Below, in pieces: positions 24,931 to 46,779 of a DNA stretch of 64,000 nt. Every line of letters starts with the position of its first letter. Within the stretch, counting starts at the first letter, position 1. The translations under genes and the position numbers were made by a program. The stretch is taken from the NCBI RefSeq assembly GCF_964355755.1, contig NC_092671.1:1523501-1587500 (forward strand). Reading direction: 5' to 3'. Source of the stretch: Antedon mediterranea. Its lineage: Eukaryota; Echinodermata; Crinoidea; Comatulida; Antedonidae. A model generated the notes under the pieces. The model made no database searches. It saw only the letters and a program-made list of their open reading frames with translations, and was not told where the DNA came from.

Positions 24931-25570
24931 GGTGTTTATTGATTCTTTAAATAATAAACAAATTGTGTAATTTATTACCAATATGAGCTAATTAATCAAT
25001 AAGGGATGAATGAATAAATAATATTTATTAAATAATAAAGAATGAATTAATGAATAAATTAATAAATAAATAAATTAATTAGCTTGAATATAAAACTATT
25101 AAACCAATGAATAATTTTGTAATTAGATGGCTATGATAACAAATTATGAAACCAATGAATAAAGTAATGAACGCCATGACAAAATATTGATTAGAATATA
25201 GAATATTCTATCATAAAGGGAAAAACTCCAATATTCTATGCATAGAACAGGAGTACTACCATATTTAGAATGTAGCCTACTTTCACGATAGCCACAGGAG
25301 AAAGAAAGTAATTCATTCATGTTATTAGTTGCCAGGATGTTGTCGCAACTGTCAGCAACTATCATTTTAAGGAAGTTATCAGCTAAAATGTCCTTCTCAA
25401 GGTTGTTCACTTTTCAACAACTAGTGAAAGTTTTCCAGGGTAATATGCCAAACATTCTCTGGAAATAACAAAAGTATGTCTGAGATTCTCTACACATTAA
25501 TGTAACAGCATTTGACATACATTCTCAATCAACCATTACAATAACCTGACCCAAATATACCAGTGTGGCT

Positions 25571-25683
25571 TAAGCTATGTCTACACTATTAAACTAGTTC
25601 GACAAAAAAAAATGATATGGCCAAATATGGTATTAATATGGCCAAATATGTTAGTGATATGACTTCATCATGTCTATATATGG
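25571..25683 (+). mobile_element. MITE family A, copy 6 (3' truncated)
   Basis: TA-AGCTATGTCTACACTATTA at the left. Homology stops abruptly after CATGTCTATATATGGGC. Confidence 0.8.
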
Positions 25684-25814
25684 GCTGTCCCATCCATCCT
25701 ACGTTGGCTCCAGGGATATTGTCAGTGGGAGTATAGGAAGTAAATCCTCTCCTGTATATCCGGCTTTCAAGGAGCTAATACTACTGACAGCCTTCAAGTA
25801 TTATTATTATTCTG

Positions 25815-25996
25815 TGTTCACCCCAGGGTAGTTGTATCAGCCTGTTTATTACCCATGTATTAACCTGGTTCCTGTGTTCACACCAGGGTAGTTGTATCAG
25901 CCTGTTTATTACCCATGTATTAACCTGGTTCCTTTGTTCACACCAGGGTAGTTGTATCAGCCTGTTTATTACCCACGTATTAACCTGGTTCCTTTG
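25815..25996 (+). repeat. 60-bp tandem repeat, three copies
   Basis: CAGGGTAGTTGTATCAGCCT and GTTTATTACCCATGTATTAA recur almost unchanged at 60-bp spacing. Confidence 0.95.
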
Positions 25997-28307
25997 AGTG
26001 TAACAAAAATACAGATAGATTATACAATAGTTTGATGTAATCTTTCTATATGATTGTTATTTTATTTAATTTAATTTAACCATAATATGTAAAATAGTGG
26101 AGAATTGGTCTAAGCAAATGGTATAATACTATACCTACAAGAGTCAGCAGTCCCATGATCATAACTAAAATGAATATTTAATAAACAATATTTTTAGATC
26201 TGTTATTCTTTCTTCCACATTTTTATTGAATCAAGAAGTAAATAATAAATGAAATTGATTAGAAAAAAATGATGTAACAGTCTATTTTTGTTGTTGTTGT
26301 TGATTGAATGTAGATTGTATTTTTAATTTATTTTGATACTGTTAACCAACATTTAAAAAAGATTATTGCTTTTCACATTATTGGATTCTCCAAGGACCAG
26401 ATTTGCACAATTATCAGAAAAACTGCAAATGAACAAGATACATCATAATCATCAACATCCAGAGCATCTCTACCTTGATGTCATTAGCTGACTACAAGGG
26501 ATAACTCCCATTTCTCTTCATCAAGTCACTATACAACAACACTTTTTTTTCTATTGCTTGCCCATTAGGACTGTCTGTAAATGTTGAATTGATACTATCA
26601 ATGACAGACTGTTTGGACATTCAAAAGTCATTGTAGACAGTTGGTAAAAATATCCATTACCTGCTAAAGAGTCTCAATGTATAATAACAATTGCTGATTT
26701 CTATTTTCTAAGAATTGTTAATGTGTAGATATTTAAATAGTAAATAATACTCTCTAAATGGTATTTATTATCTTACCTTGAATTTAAATTAAATATTTCC
26801 AAACTAACTGACCATTAATTAAATATTTTTTGTTATGCGCTTCCAAACTAAAGCTTATGTTTCAAATTAGGATGTAATGACGTAAATACAACGTAAGTGA
26901 GTTGACCAATGACAATTGACAATTTAGATCAACCATCGCTTGTTTTTGGGTAAATTACTTGCGTTGCGCTTACATTACCAAGCGTAATACCAGTACCAGG
27001 AGAATATGGCAGCATTTATGTAGAGTGCCCTTGGTGTGTTTGGTCACGTTTCAACCTGATCATTTTTTTTAACAACATCCATTGATTAATTACTATATTT
27101 ATCTCATCACATCAGTGAATTATTAATGAAATTATAAACAAGAATATAATTCAAATGTGTCTAGAAATGTTAAAATAATGTCAGTGAATAGGGAACTATA
27201 CCCTATACCATTAGCTTTATTTTGACAGATGTACCGACTAAAATTACGACGAAAGTTACAAATTAGAATTTAAACAAAGTTCAAGTTTAAGAAAATTTGA
27301 AATGGAATATAGATCAAGAAATCATGTGCATTGGTATTTGTTGTATATTATATTAAAAACAATGTATTCATTAAAAATAGGAATATATTGTACTATCTGC
27401 AAGTAAGTAATATTTATTGCTTTCCAAGAACAGTACAATTTATAAAACAGCATAAAATATGAATGAAAATAAATAAATTGATAATATAAACATTAAACTT
27501 GAGAAATTAAACACGGAAAGTAGGGGATAATCCTTTAAGCCCAAAGGCTTGTTTCCATAGATAATAAATAAAATAAATGAAGATGATGTTTCACTTATAA
27601 ATGAATAAAGAAACACGATAAAATTAATGAATAATATGATCTGTGTATGTCATGCCCTTCATACATGTCGTTTTAAATGAAGCTCCCTGATTGGCTGAAA
27701 GTTACAGCTCACTGGCAGACAACAAAGCAAGCATCATACATCTCTACAAGTGTAGATTTTATAAATTTGAATAACCTTGGATTTAACTGATAAAACACTA
27801 TTTTAACTTGCAGATATTGATATATTTACAGGTTAGTGTTTTTCTTATTTTTGTTATATAGATTGAGTAATTAAAGGAATTAAATAGAATCAGAAATACA
27901 AACTTATTCCTAGGCCTACATCATTGTATAATTAGCCTAGACTAAGTCATAAGTTAGTGGGAGATGGTGGTGGTTTGCCTGCTTATGCTTACTATAGCAA
28001 TCAAGGCCTAGGCCTATCTAAGCTAAAAATAGAATACCTACTTCTATTAATATTAGTTTTAGCATTTATTGCAACAATAAAACTCCTTGTCATTTCTTGA
28101 TCAATTTTAATTGTAATTTGTGTAAATTTAGTGTTTTATAATTTAGATTCTATGACACAGAAATTCTGTAGGGTATACGGTTACCACCGGTCCTTTGAGA
28201 CCGCGTAGTAATGATCTCAGTTCATGGTACAGGACGTTCATGTTGTTTGGTACCAGTAGCATGGTGCAGGAGCTTACACGTTTTGTAAACACAGTGTTAA
28301 GCTATGT
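25997..28307. other. AT-rich non-coding DNA
   Basis: A possible diverged MITE lies at 26861-27000. A GC-richer patch at 27650-27760 (TGATTGGCTGAAAG) could be regulatory. Two TAGGCCTA copies lie at 27911 and 28009. Confidence 0.5.
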
Positions 28308-28439
28308 CTACAAATCAAACTTTATGTGACAAAAAATGTTATGTGCCCATATATGGACATGATGATATCATATCTCTACCATATTTGGGCATATCACACT
28401 TTTTGTTGTCAAACTAGATTGAGTATAGACAGAGCTTTA
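28308..28439 (-). mobile_element. MITE family A, copy 7 (full length)
   Basis: TA-AGCTATGTCTAC at the left and GTATAGACAGAGC-TT-TA at the right. The core reads GTGCCCATATATGGACATGA, the reverse orientation relative to copies 4-6. Confidence 0.85.
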
Positions 28440-31324
28440 GTGAAGGTGGGAAAACAAAAAAATAACAAATAATATGACAATAACCAGCTTTTATGGTAAT
28501 GACATTTAAAGACCGCCAGGAAATGACGGAAAGCTGTGTATTCTCTCCGTCGCTCCTACACAATATTTGTAAAAAAAAACAAATTGTTTAAAAATTGATA
28601 AACACACACAAGATTAATTAAGTGAATGATAGTGTGTTAGAGGATAACAGTGGCTTCACTTGAGTGATATTGAAGAATGGCTGGATTAGTGGTTTACAAT
28701 AGGTCTCTTTACCAATGGTTTATGAATGAATGTGTAAGCTCCTATCTTGTTTTCTACACCACTCCTTCTAATACAACAATACATTTGTATCCCCTTCTTT
28801 TTTCTGACCTTCAAAAATGTTTGTGGTAAAATACCATAAATAATAGCTCCCAATTACTAATTGCAACTGATTCAAAAAGTTTAGATTTGTTAAACTAGAT
28901 TTCATTGCATATTTTTGTTACTATGAAAATACTGTACATATGCGTTACAGTAGAAGTTTTTATGTATTTAACTTTCTCAATAATTTACGATACATGCAAT
29001 ATATATATATATTTCTCAACAAATTAAAATGTTAAAGTTTACAGTTACTCTTATTATACTTGATTACACAGTTCTTGAAATCTACATGTATATATTATCA
29101 CACAAATAAAAAACACAAAATGTTATTTTCTAAAGTGAAATTATTTATGAAAAATATAAGATGCAACTTTCATATTATTCATCAAAACAAAATTGTTTTT
29201 CTTCTGATTCTATAATAATATATCCTTCGGGTGATGCGGACAGGTTTAATCATCGCCATGACAACTAGAAGAAGAACTTGGCAAACATATTTTGACCTTC
29301 AGGGTCATAAAAACATGATATCTGTCTCATATTGAGAGGGAGTGAGTTACCTATTCTCCTCTCAGGACTTCACTAGAATTCTTGAGAGATTGTGTTACAT
29401 CAGAGAGGTCATTTTTATGTAACCAGGAGATGACCTTTTAATAGGGCAGACTATAATTAGATTACGACCAAGATTTTATTTATCAATTATGTAATAATGT
29501 TATTTTAAGGTCACCAATCTGTTAAGTTTTAATTACTAATTTTGTTTCTTTTGACAACAAAACTGCAAAATCTGTTTATAAACAAAATATTAATAAATTT
29601 ATTCCAAAGATAACTATATTTACAGTATTTTAGTCCATGTATACTACATATGTTAAACAAAACTATTTTTAAACATTATTTTCCATAAATAACTTTTACA
29701 TAATTACAAATGAACTATTAGCTAACCTACTTAAGGACTTTCCTGAAGAGAATACAAACATTTGAAAAATGTAAAGACGGTCATTAAAAAAACAGATTGA
29801 ATGTGAACAGATTTGTGAGTTTTCATCATTCCAATATTTCATCACGAGTTGTATTCATTAAGTTGGCATTTTGACTGCGTCATTATACATTTTTATTAAT
29901 AAAAAGTGCGCATATGATTAATACACAATTAAACATTAATACATTCGTTACATTAGCAACACATTCGATACATTCATTAAAATAGGTATGTTTATTTATA
30001 GGTATGAATATTTGCTATGCACATAAACCGGAAATTAGATTTCAACTTTTATAATGCATGAATTTGTGATACAGTGTGTTGAAATATTTTAGGTTGACTA
30101 CTACTGCTTTAGGATAATGCTTGTCCATGCCTCCATAATCATTCCGACTATGAGCAATCAATACATTTCTCTGAGAGCGATCAGTGGTAACTTCCGCTGA
30201 GCCACCTGGCTTTGTCGTTATACAGCTTAGAAATGTCGATCTGTTGTCTCGTAATTAAACCAAGAGAAGACAAACTACTGCAATAAATTTTAATGATGAC
30301 AATAAATAACTTTGGTAGAAAAATATTTATCGTGAGTATGTTGGTATTGATGGTAGAGGTAGTGGTATTGGGTTTTGATGAAATGGTAACACTGTGGAAG
30401 GGTGAAGGTGTTGTGGTGGCAGAAAGGATGATCATGATGGCAATGATTAAACAAATATAATTTGCCGGTTGTGACTATGGCAGTCAATAAAGATAATGGT
30501 GGTGATAAAATGGTTCTGGTCATGTTCAATGGTAATAATCAGGTACTGGCTGTTGTCATGTTGATCAATGGTGATACAGTTTGAGGTTCTGGTTCAATGG
30601 TAATACAGTAGTAATATGGTTTGTTGTTATGATGAGGTACTGGTTTTGATCAATCGTGATGAGTTACCAAATTGAGATCAGTGATGAGTTGTTGGTGGTA
30701 ACCAATGATGGTGGTAAATACAATCATGTTGATGTCGGTTGTCCGGTAGGGTGGATGATAAGACTATTGTAGTAATAATGGTTCTGCTGTGTTAGAATAT
30801 TATAAGAATTATAATTATAAGAATCATGAATTTAAACCATAAATGTAGAAAAGAGACTGTTGTTTAACCTTGAGAAATCCTTATAACATTTGCCTGTCTG
30901 CCAATAATCTTCCTATCAAAGTTTGATGAGCTCTGAAGGAGCCTGGCCTAGAAAAAAAAGCCAATTGTCCTAAACTATATCATAATCTATAGTAATATAA
31001 CATGTTTAAGAGTACCATTACATATGCAGTCTCTTTGATGATTCATCGTCATAAGAAATACAATTTCTATATATGGTGATTAATTAACTGTGTTCGTTTA
31101 TCTCATGGTAGCGTACACTCATCGTAAACAAATCAATACTTTAGAAACACAAATTAGTCATTTTTTTTCAAAGGTTGTTTGTAGCATTATGAAAATGCTC
31201 AATAAACATTAATTAGTAATTGGCAGAAACAGTAAACACATTTATCACTATGACAGAGATTTCATTCATTTGTCATTTTATAGGACTATGTATTATTCTT
31301 CTTCAATATACCAATTGTCCTTGT
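28440..31324. other. AT-rich non-coding DNA
   Basis: GGTGGTGATGG-like words are dense at 30330-30760. Minus-strand frames at 30181-30529 are low-complexity Thr/Ser/His/Ile-rich shadows of them. Confidence 0.5.
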
Positions 31325-32445
31325 ATCCACCAGGAGTATAGCTATAGGTAGACATAGAGCATTGTTGGGGTCTCTTTCCAGAAAAACAATCTTCCTCAAT
31401 TCAATAATGTACATTGAATTGAAATATTTTATTTATACTTGCCGACCTCTTCAGTCAAAGACTGGTCTCTCAGAGGGCCCGGTGTACATCACCAATTCAT
31501 ACTTTGATTGTCACTTGTCATCATATCCACCAGGCGCATACACTACAGGTAGACACAAAGAGCATTGTTGTCTCTTTCCAGGAAAACAATCTTCCTCAAT
31601 TAAAAAAATGAACATTGAATTTAAATATTTATTTATACTTGGCGGTCTGTTCATTCAAAGACTGGTCTCCCAAAGGGCTCAGTGTACATCACTAATTCAT
31701 ACTATAGTATAATTGTCACTTTGTCATTTTATCCACCAGGCGTATGGGCAGACACACCCTTTCCAGGAAAACAATATTCCTCAATTAAAATGTATTCATC
31801 AAATCATATACAATTGTCACTGTGTCCTTTTATCCACCAGGCGTATGGGCAGACACACCCTTTCCAGGAAAACAATATTCCTCAATTAAAATGTATTCAT
31901 CAAATCATATACAATTGTCACTGTGTCCTTTTATCCACTATGGGTAGACACATAGCATTTTTGATGTCTCTTTCCAGGAAAACCTTCAATTAAAATGTAT
32001 ACATTAAAATCATACTATTATTGTCACTGTGTCCTTGTCAAGGCGTACATGCTATGAGTAGACACAGCACTGGTGTCCCTTTCCAAGAAAAAACTATTCT
32101 TCTTCAATTAAAATTCATCACCAATTCATACTATAATTGTCATTTTGTCAGCATATCCACCAGGCCTATGGGTAGACATAGAGCATTGTTGGTGTCCCTT
32201 TCCGGGAAAACAATATTCTTCAATTAAAATTCATCACTAATTCATACTATAATTGTCATTTTGTCAGCATATCCACCAGGCCTATGGGTAGACATAGAGC
32301 ATTGTTGGTGTCCCTTTCCAGGAAAACAATCTTCCTCAATTAAAAAATGTACATCATCAAATCATACTATAATTGTCCCTTTGTCAGCCCTATTCGCAAG
32401 GCGCATGGGGTAGACAAAGAATTGTAATCTTTTTTTTTGTTTTTA
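31325..32445 (+). repeat. Diverged tandem array, 100-200 bp units, eight copies plus a remnant
   Basis: Each unit has TATCCACCAGGCGTATGGG, GTAGACA, CTTTCCAGGAAAACAAT, then CCTCAATTAAAATG and AATTCATACTATAATTGTCA. The CTTTCCAG motif falls near 31371, 31570, 31757, 31859, 31971, 32068, 32198 and 32315. Open frames of 68-116 codons over it follow the repeat and resemble no protein. I do not know the origin of the unit. Confidence 0.85.
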
Positions 32446-32799
32446 GTAAAACAACCGTCTAGCAGGGTAATTCCCTATCTAGCATACGGACTTTCACATT
32501 GAAAAAAACCAAAAAACTACAAAGTAATATATTTTAGTTTACATTTTATTATTTATTAGAAGTTTTCAGCTAATATACATTACATTACATATACAATAGA
32601 ATAAAGACGCATAAGCCTGTTTTAAAAATTGAAATTAATAGTAAAATAATTAGATATAAAATAATTCATTTAACTACTATAGTGCAAATATTCGGATAGA
32701 AAATTTTGGTTACCAAAACGAAATTATTTACGCTTTTTATAACATAACATTTTATTATTGATGTTCATTATTAGAAGATATAAAATAACACACGACCTT

Positions 32800-32960
32800 T
32801 TTAGCTGTAAGGTCAAGCAAACAGATAATATGCACAGAACGGTTGTCTGCCAGCCGATTGGCTGACAGCCAGTACAGGCTGACTAATTAAGAAGCCAACA
32901 GCATATTCATATGACCTTATATGGCAATAGCATATGCACATGAAATGAGCTGTACTCCAA
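32800..32960. promoter_or_regulatory. Candidate downstream regulatory element with a CArG box
   Basis: A compositionally distinct patch in AT-rich 3' flank. It contains CCTTATATGG (32915-32924), another perfect CArG match, next to CATATG and an imperfect palindrome around CAGCCGATTGGCTGACAG. It lies about 3.7 kb beyond the KLF stop codon, beyond the first poly(A) signal I found. Confidence 0.25.
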
Positions 32961-33463
32961 ACAAATTTGATAACAATAACATGGAGTAATATTAATAATG
33001 TTATTCTACAAGCTAGATGGGTTTTTTATCAAAATACCCTTAGTAGTAGAGTATACTATTAATTTAAACTAAATCTTATGCCGTATTAATATGGGAAATA
33101 CATAGCGAGTTGTCGTACACATAGAACAGAGTTGTCGTACACATTAGAACATGTACTCTAAGTAAACATTACTGCTTACTATAGAGTTATGGAAAGAATT
33201 ACATAAAATACAGTAATAATAATTCAATATACATCCTTTTCTACCATTATATATGAATTTGATAAATATCAGTAAATTATATACGATTATAAAAAAAAAG
33301 GTATAAATTCATACTAAACTCTAATTTGTATACATACATTAATGAATTTTGTAAAACAAAAATTAATACTTAAATAAATGTTACAATTAATTTTCCCATA
33401 TTAGCTGCAGTTACTTTTCAAATAATTTTCTTATTACAATATTTTGCTTGTTATTATTTTGCT

Positions 33464-33469
33464 TTTATT
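33464..33469 (-). terminator. First canonical poly(A) signal downstream of KLF6/7
   Basis: On the minus strand this reads AATAAA. It is the first exact AATAAA I find after the stop at 36647, which would imply a 3' UTR of about 3.2 kb. Long 3' UTRs are usual for KLF6/7. ATTAAA variants occur earlier, so the real end could be closer to the stop. Confidence 0.35.
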
Positions 33470-36400
33470 TTTCTGCAGTTTTTGCGTTGAATTATTAATA
33501 AAAAATATCTGACCAAAATTGATAAAATTGCACTAAAATGGTACCAACTTATTTTCTTATCAGGTACTTAAAATACAAAAAGAACTTAGGTAAAAATATC
33601 ACCATATCATCTTCTTAAATTAAAGTATTCACTCCGATGAAGTTCACCTTCTTAAGTATGAAATTTGGTCAAGTTTAAGAGGAGAGGAGATAGTGTCAAT
33701 ATAGGCTCATCATATCAGTATCAGATGTTATATGTTAAAGTATGTTTTGCCACATTTTGACATCGCACTACAAATACTATCTATATCCAGATATTGTTAA
33801 TGATTACATGATTATATTTAAAGTATTAGTCATATCTTCCCACAAATATACTATTTAATTAAATTTTATCTCTTTCCTGAAGCAATGGTTTTAAATTGGG
33901 TACGTTTTTAATATGGTAAAAAAAAGACATATTCAAATAATAGTAGTTATAGTGCAATAAAACCACAATAAAAGAACTTAATGATATGTGTCCAGTCTTA
34001 AGAATGGTTTAGTGGATTACTCATGTAAATTCTATGTTATATTAAAAATGCAGCTAATTAAAAATGCTTCTTCTATTCTGTTATTATGGTAGTATAAATG
34101 TTTAAATACTTAATACTAAAACCTTAAGCTACATCAAGAATTCAGAGCTATGGAATCTTAGGAAATTTTGATCACGCAAGTACAATAAAAAGTTCAAAAT
34201 GGATGTTCATAATAAACATTTGAAACACCAAAAAGATATATCAAAATTATGCATCAAAATAGGCATCGTGTTATTTGTAACAACAGGCAGATGCTAGGCT
34301 TAACACAAAGACTCATCGACCATCGGCCATAGCCTAAGCATCTGCTAATAATGTCTGATATTAATTAGAATTACAAAAGGACTTGAATATGAAATGTGCA
34401 TTATTAATTAGTTATATTCTTACTTTAATATTTAATTTTAACCAATAAAAAAAATCATTTTTTTGTGTAATTTTGGTACTTAATGATATTTTTAATATCA
34501 TAAAGGACTTTTTTTTATAGTGGATATACACAATATATGTATATATCGCATTATATTATATATATTATATATGTATATATTCTTTATATAAAAAAATAAT
34601 ATTTAAACTTTCTTCCAATAAAAAAAATACTAAGCTACTAGTGTATGCATTGAATAAAGGGATACTATCCTGGTAGACAATGAAACAACATATAATCAAA
34701 ACAAAGTTTTTCTTACTACATAATTCCAGGCTTCTTTTTTTTTTTTAACTGAAATTAATCACAAATTCAGAATCACAATAGCTGTTTTGCATTGTACAAA
34801 ATTAAAGCCTACTTTGTTCTACGTATTGAATTAATTTAAGATAATTAAAGAATGGTTGTCGGTAATTGTGTTTTTCTTTATGCGAATCTTACTATTGATT
34901 GCTTTACAAGGGAAATTGCCTAAAAGCAGGTGTTTTCTGATGAAAAAATCCATGGCTCAACTATTTTTTGCCTGAAAATAACCAAATTTTAACCAACCAT
35001 ATAATAATAGGTTTGATTTATAAGGGTTACTTGTAATTTCACAAAACATTTGACATTTTTTTGTCACATTTGGAATATACCCACAAATACACACATACAA
35101 CATATAGGATATACTTTGGATACATACTTTAGATTTATCAACGACACTATGTTATACAATTACAATTCACAGGAATATTTTTCTTTCGTTTTTAGTTTTT
35201 TTTTTGGTTAGGGATACAGTGGTACTAAACGGTACACACAGGAATCAATACATTTAGTTCAAAAATTTAAATGGCATAAATGTAGTTACTGTTGTCATGG
35301 GTTCGAGACGTGATCGGTCACCTATGAGGGACAGTAATTGGTCAAGAACCGGTTCAAACAGTTCACTTTATCCAAAAGGCGATGACAGGATCTCAAAAAT
35401 CCCGGAAGGAAGCTTCACAAATTAATGACCTTCACAATTTTTTTTTAACTTTTACAAATCTCAACACTTAATATTAATAAGATATTTTTTAACCCTTTTC
35501 AGCAGACATAACTAGCATGTACTCATTCGCTAAGTTGACCTCAGGCTCTGTGACCTTTCATGTTTTTGAGTATCAAGGTCGTCACCGAATGCGGTTAACA
35601 CTTCTTCTTTGGATCCATCACATTTACGTTTACAACACTAAATAGTTACACCTAGTTTTTATATCAATTATAGCTATACTTAATTATCCTATATGCTTAA
35701 AATACTTGTACAATACTGTATATGCACTTAATTATAGTAACTATTACCATATTATTTTGTCATCCTATGATCCCTAATATTAATTATAATAATGATATGA
35801 TTAATTAATTACAACAATTATTAATAGTGGCAAGTATCATAATGATTATAAAAATAGAGACAGCATAAGTAAATCCTTACTAAATGTATTAACTGTTTTT
35901 GGGGGGTACATACAGTAATGTCTTAATTGCTCTTAAAGTATACCTATATGCTTAACAAACTTTTCCTATACCACTGCCTTGCTCGCTGGAATGGGCCAAG
36001 TTTAACAAGTGCACCAAATTATCTCCAAATTTTTGAAATCTAATTGGCAAATTATTGGTTGGCTTAAATCTGTCTTTGGTTTATAAAACTACTTCACCAG
36101 CAGTTCAAAGGTCATTCAATGGTTCTGCTTGATTGAACATCTCATCCTGTTCTCACACTAAGTCGACTTTGCTCTGACATTTTAAATAAGCATTCAATAG
36201 TTTTAGCTTTTTTTCTGGTAAATTTAGGATTTTTTTCTCTTGCGGACATCAAAAAAATTTTTTTGGCTTCTCATGACCTCACAATAAATGAATAACCCTT
36301 GACCTTTACCCTCAACTTTGATACATTTAAACATGCAATCAGATAATGCGAGATATGCGTAACTAAACATGTTTGCCCTAACTAAATACCATTAATGTAT

Positions 36401-36646
36401 TTATAAGATAAAACCAAATTCCACCCAATTTGTAGTCCAGAATACCAAAGCAATCATGGTTATTGTTATGACGACCCTTCTAACTGTCCAATCACTTAAG
36501 GATATTTGAAACAAAACAAAATCTATCCTTTTAACCAATGCCTTGGTCATCATACCTCACTTCCTATCTTTCTATGCTGGGTTTTTCGTAACGAATTCCC
36601 ATAACCACTTATTCCAAGATGTCTCAGAAAAGCGTCGGTAAATACC

Positions 36647-44562
<7,916 letters not shown>

Positions 44563-45148
44563 CTGTATGTGTGCGTTGGTGGGCTTTTAAATGTGAACTT
44601 TTAGTGTAAACTTTCCTACAACCATTAAAGGGACACTTATGAATGCGTCTCTTATCATCGTCTTGCGACGACTCAGTTTTCTTTGTAAAGTTACGAGTTT
44701 GTGAAATAGTCCTTCCGCCGCGTGAAGGCATTCGAAATCCAGGATTCAAGACGGCATTACCAGAATTCACCACATTTACAGTTAACGTAGTTACAGGAAC
44801 AGCTACTGGTAAAAGTGTTTTTCTAAGTTCTGGCGATGACGGCGGTGTTAAACTATTCTCCACTAAATTAAAGGTCTTGAATTCTGCTTTAAAAGGGTCG
44901 GAGGTTAATGAGGATGCTGAGGGTAAAGGTGAAAGTTCACCTGAACTATCCCATGAAATACTGCTGGAACTAGAGCTAAGACTAATTGTATCAAATTTGC
45001 TGTCATTTAATTCAGAATCTGAGCTACTTGCTGATTGGTCAATATCTGAACATCTCATTAAGAATCTATTCCATGGATTTTCTGGTTCTTTAACCTTTGG
45101 TGACCTACATGGTTCCGATTTCAAGTATCGTTCCATTTCCAAACAATT
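44563..45148 (-). CDS. KLF6/7: KLF6/7 transcription factor, coding exon 2 (activation region and zinc finger 1)
   Basis: This exon carries residues 35-229 and the first base of codon 230. It starts after the acceptor TTCTTTCAG with [14 protein letters not shown], which matches KLF6/7 TCLELERYLQSEPC. Next comes a Ser/Asp/Glu-rich stretch (about 66-115), then TPPSSPEL at about 135-142, a motif found at the same place in KLF6 and KLF7. A basic DDDKRR patch follows, then zinc finger 1 (C206, C211, H224, H228; core [20 protein letters not shown]). The exon ends in ACAG before the donor GTGAAT, inside the TGEKP finger linker. An open frame runs 35 codons past the donor but is intronic. A 169-codon frame on the opposite strand (44643-45152) is only antisense openness. 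Confidence 0.95.
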
Positions 45149-46779
45149 CTGAAAGAACAATTAAATTTAACATTCAATTATTTTGAAAATATACAAAAAA
45201 TAAATCATTCAAATAGTAGGCCTCAGTGTCTCCCACCTAACACTCAAACATTGTAAATGTCACCAGCATTGCTCATTGCAAACAAAATTATCATAAAAGA
45301 AACAATAGGCTGCTTTATGACAAACAAGTAAATTATAATTATATATGCATAGTTTAATAATTTGTGTATTAGTACAAGGTGAATACCAACCCAAACATTC
45401 CACCAAACACCATTTCGTTTCGTAACACAATATATCTTATTTGAATAGGGCGAAGATGACTAATGATAAGCACTTAAGTACACTGCAATTTAAATAAGAA
45501 ACCATGGTTTGTTTGCAATAAAAGTACAAACACCACTAAATAAATATTAACAGACTCTATTGATTGTTTACTTAATAGAAACTTAAGTTCCTACAAAATG
45601 TAAATGGTGCTGCTAATGTAGTGGTCTAAATATTCCTTGGATTTTTACAACACAATAAAATAACACTTGATGAGGTAACAATGTAGTAGGGACTATTAAA
45701 TATCATGAAATGTTCTATCTTCACATATTAATGTAACTCCCCAAGAATTGAGTCTTGGTTCAACCAAACTAATTAAACAATTTGAATACATTTAAGTTCA
45801 GGAAATAAGCAATCAAAACTAAAAGTGGGAGGAAACGAAATTAGCATCGACATGTGTAGGCCTACATTTCTACTAGGCGATATAAAGTCGGTAAAAAACA
45901 ATTTCTGTTTTTTCATTGTTAGCAACATTGAGCTGAAGATATAGGAATTGTTTCAACTATTCTAAATGAATATTAAAAAGGAAAAAAAAAATATTGAAAA
46001 GAATAAATGCATGTTGTTTGAATTAAATATAGTATCAATCAAGTTGTGGAATGAGGAAGTGTGATTATAAATCTCAAATTAGCTAAGTAAATTATTAAAG
46101 TTACTAGAAACGAAACAAAAACAATATAATTAAATACTTCCTGGACAAACTATATCATGACCTAATTCTATTCACAAGTCAATTTTTAAATAATTAGTTA
46201 TTAATAAAACCAGGGGAGTATTTCCCCTCTCGCAAGAAACATGCGTGAACAATAAAAGATCTTTAAATTAAAATGGGATATTTGTAACCCCACTTTAAAT
46301 ATAATATAAGTAAACAACAAACAACTTATTTTGTTTAGATCATTATTCATGTAGTATTAAATATTCTAAGAAGCAAATTATTATACCGCAAACTAAACTA
46401 TTTGGAAAATGAGAATTGAATTCAAAATTGAAAATCAATGGTGGATCTAGTCGGAGCACCACAGGTAAATGAAATTAGAAACTACTGTGTGGTAATGAAA
46501 TGTATACAATCACATTTCAATAAACTGCATATTGTCATTCTACTTCTATACTGCATCATTATAATATTATTATTAATTAGTTCTTTTTAATAATAATTTG
46601 AATATATAGGAGCTCGTAACCACTCACTGCGCTTTGTTAAAGACCATACTAAATATGCCACTCAATCTAAATAGAATTTTAATTGTAGTTCATCCAAAAT
46701 AATCAATCAATATTGCAGACCATGCCTATATAAGGAAGAAACCCAACATGAATCCCCAAAGATTTATTTTCTCGGTTTA

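Larger units (their letters stand above)
32450..36646 (-). other. KLF6/7 3' UTR and 3' flank
   Basis: AT-rich DNA after the KLF stop codon. No open frame above 60 codons and no repeat of note, apart from simple AT runs near 34.53-34.59 kb. At least the part next to the stop should be 3' UTR. Confidence 0.45.

Noticed and set aside
35285-35330. SINE B box at GTCATGGGTTCGAGAC
   Set aside because: No A box at tRNA spacing and no recognisable body, so left unassigned.
44643-45152. 169-codon plus-strand frame
   Set aside because: Antisense to KLF exon 2, with no family resemblance. The minus-strand frame is clearly the coding one.
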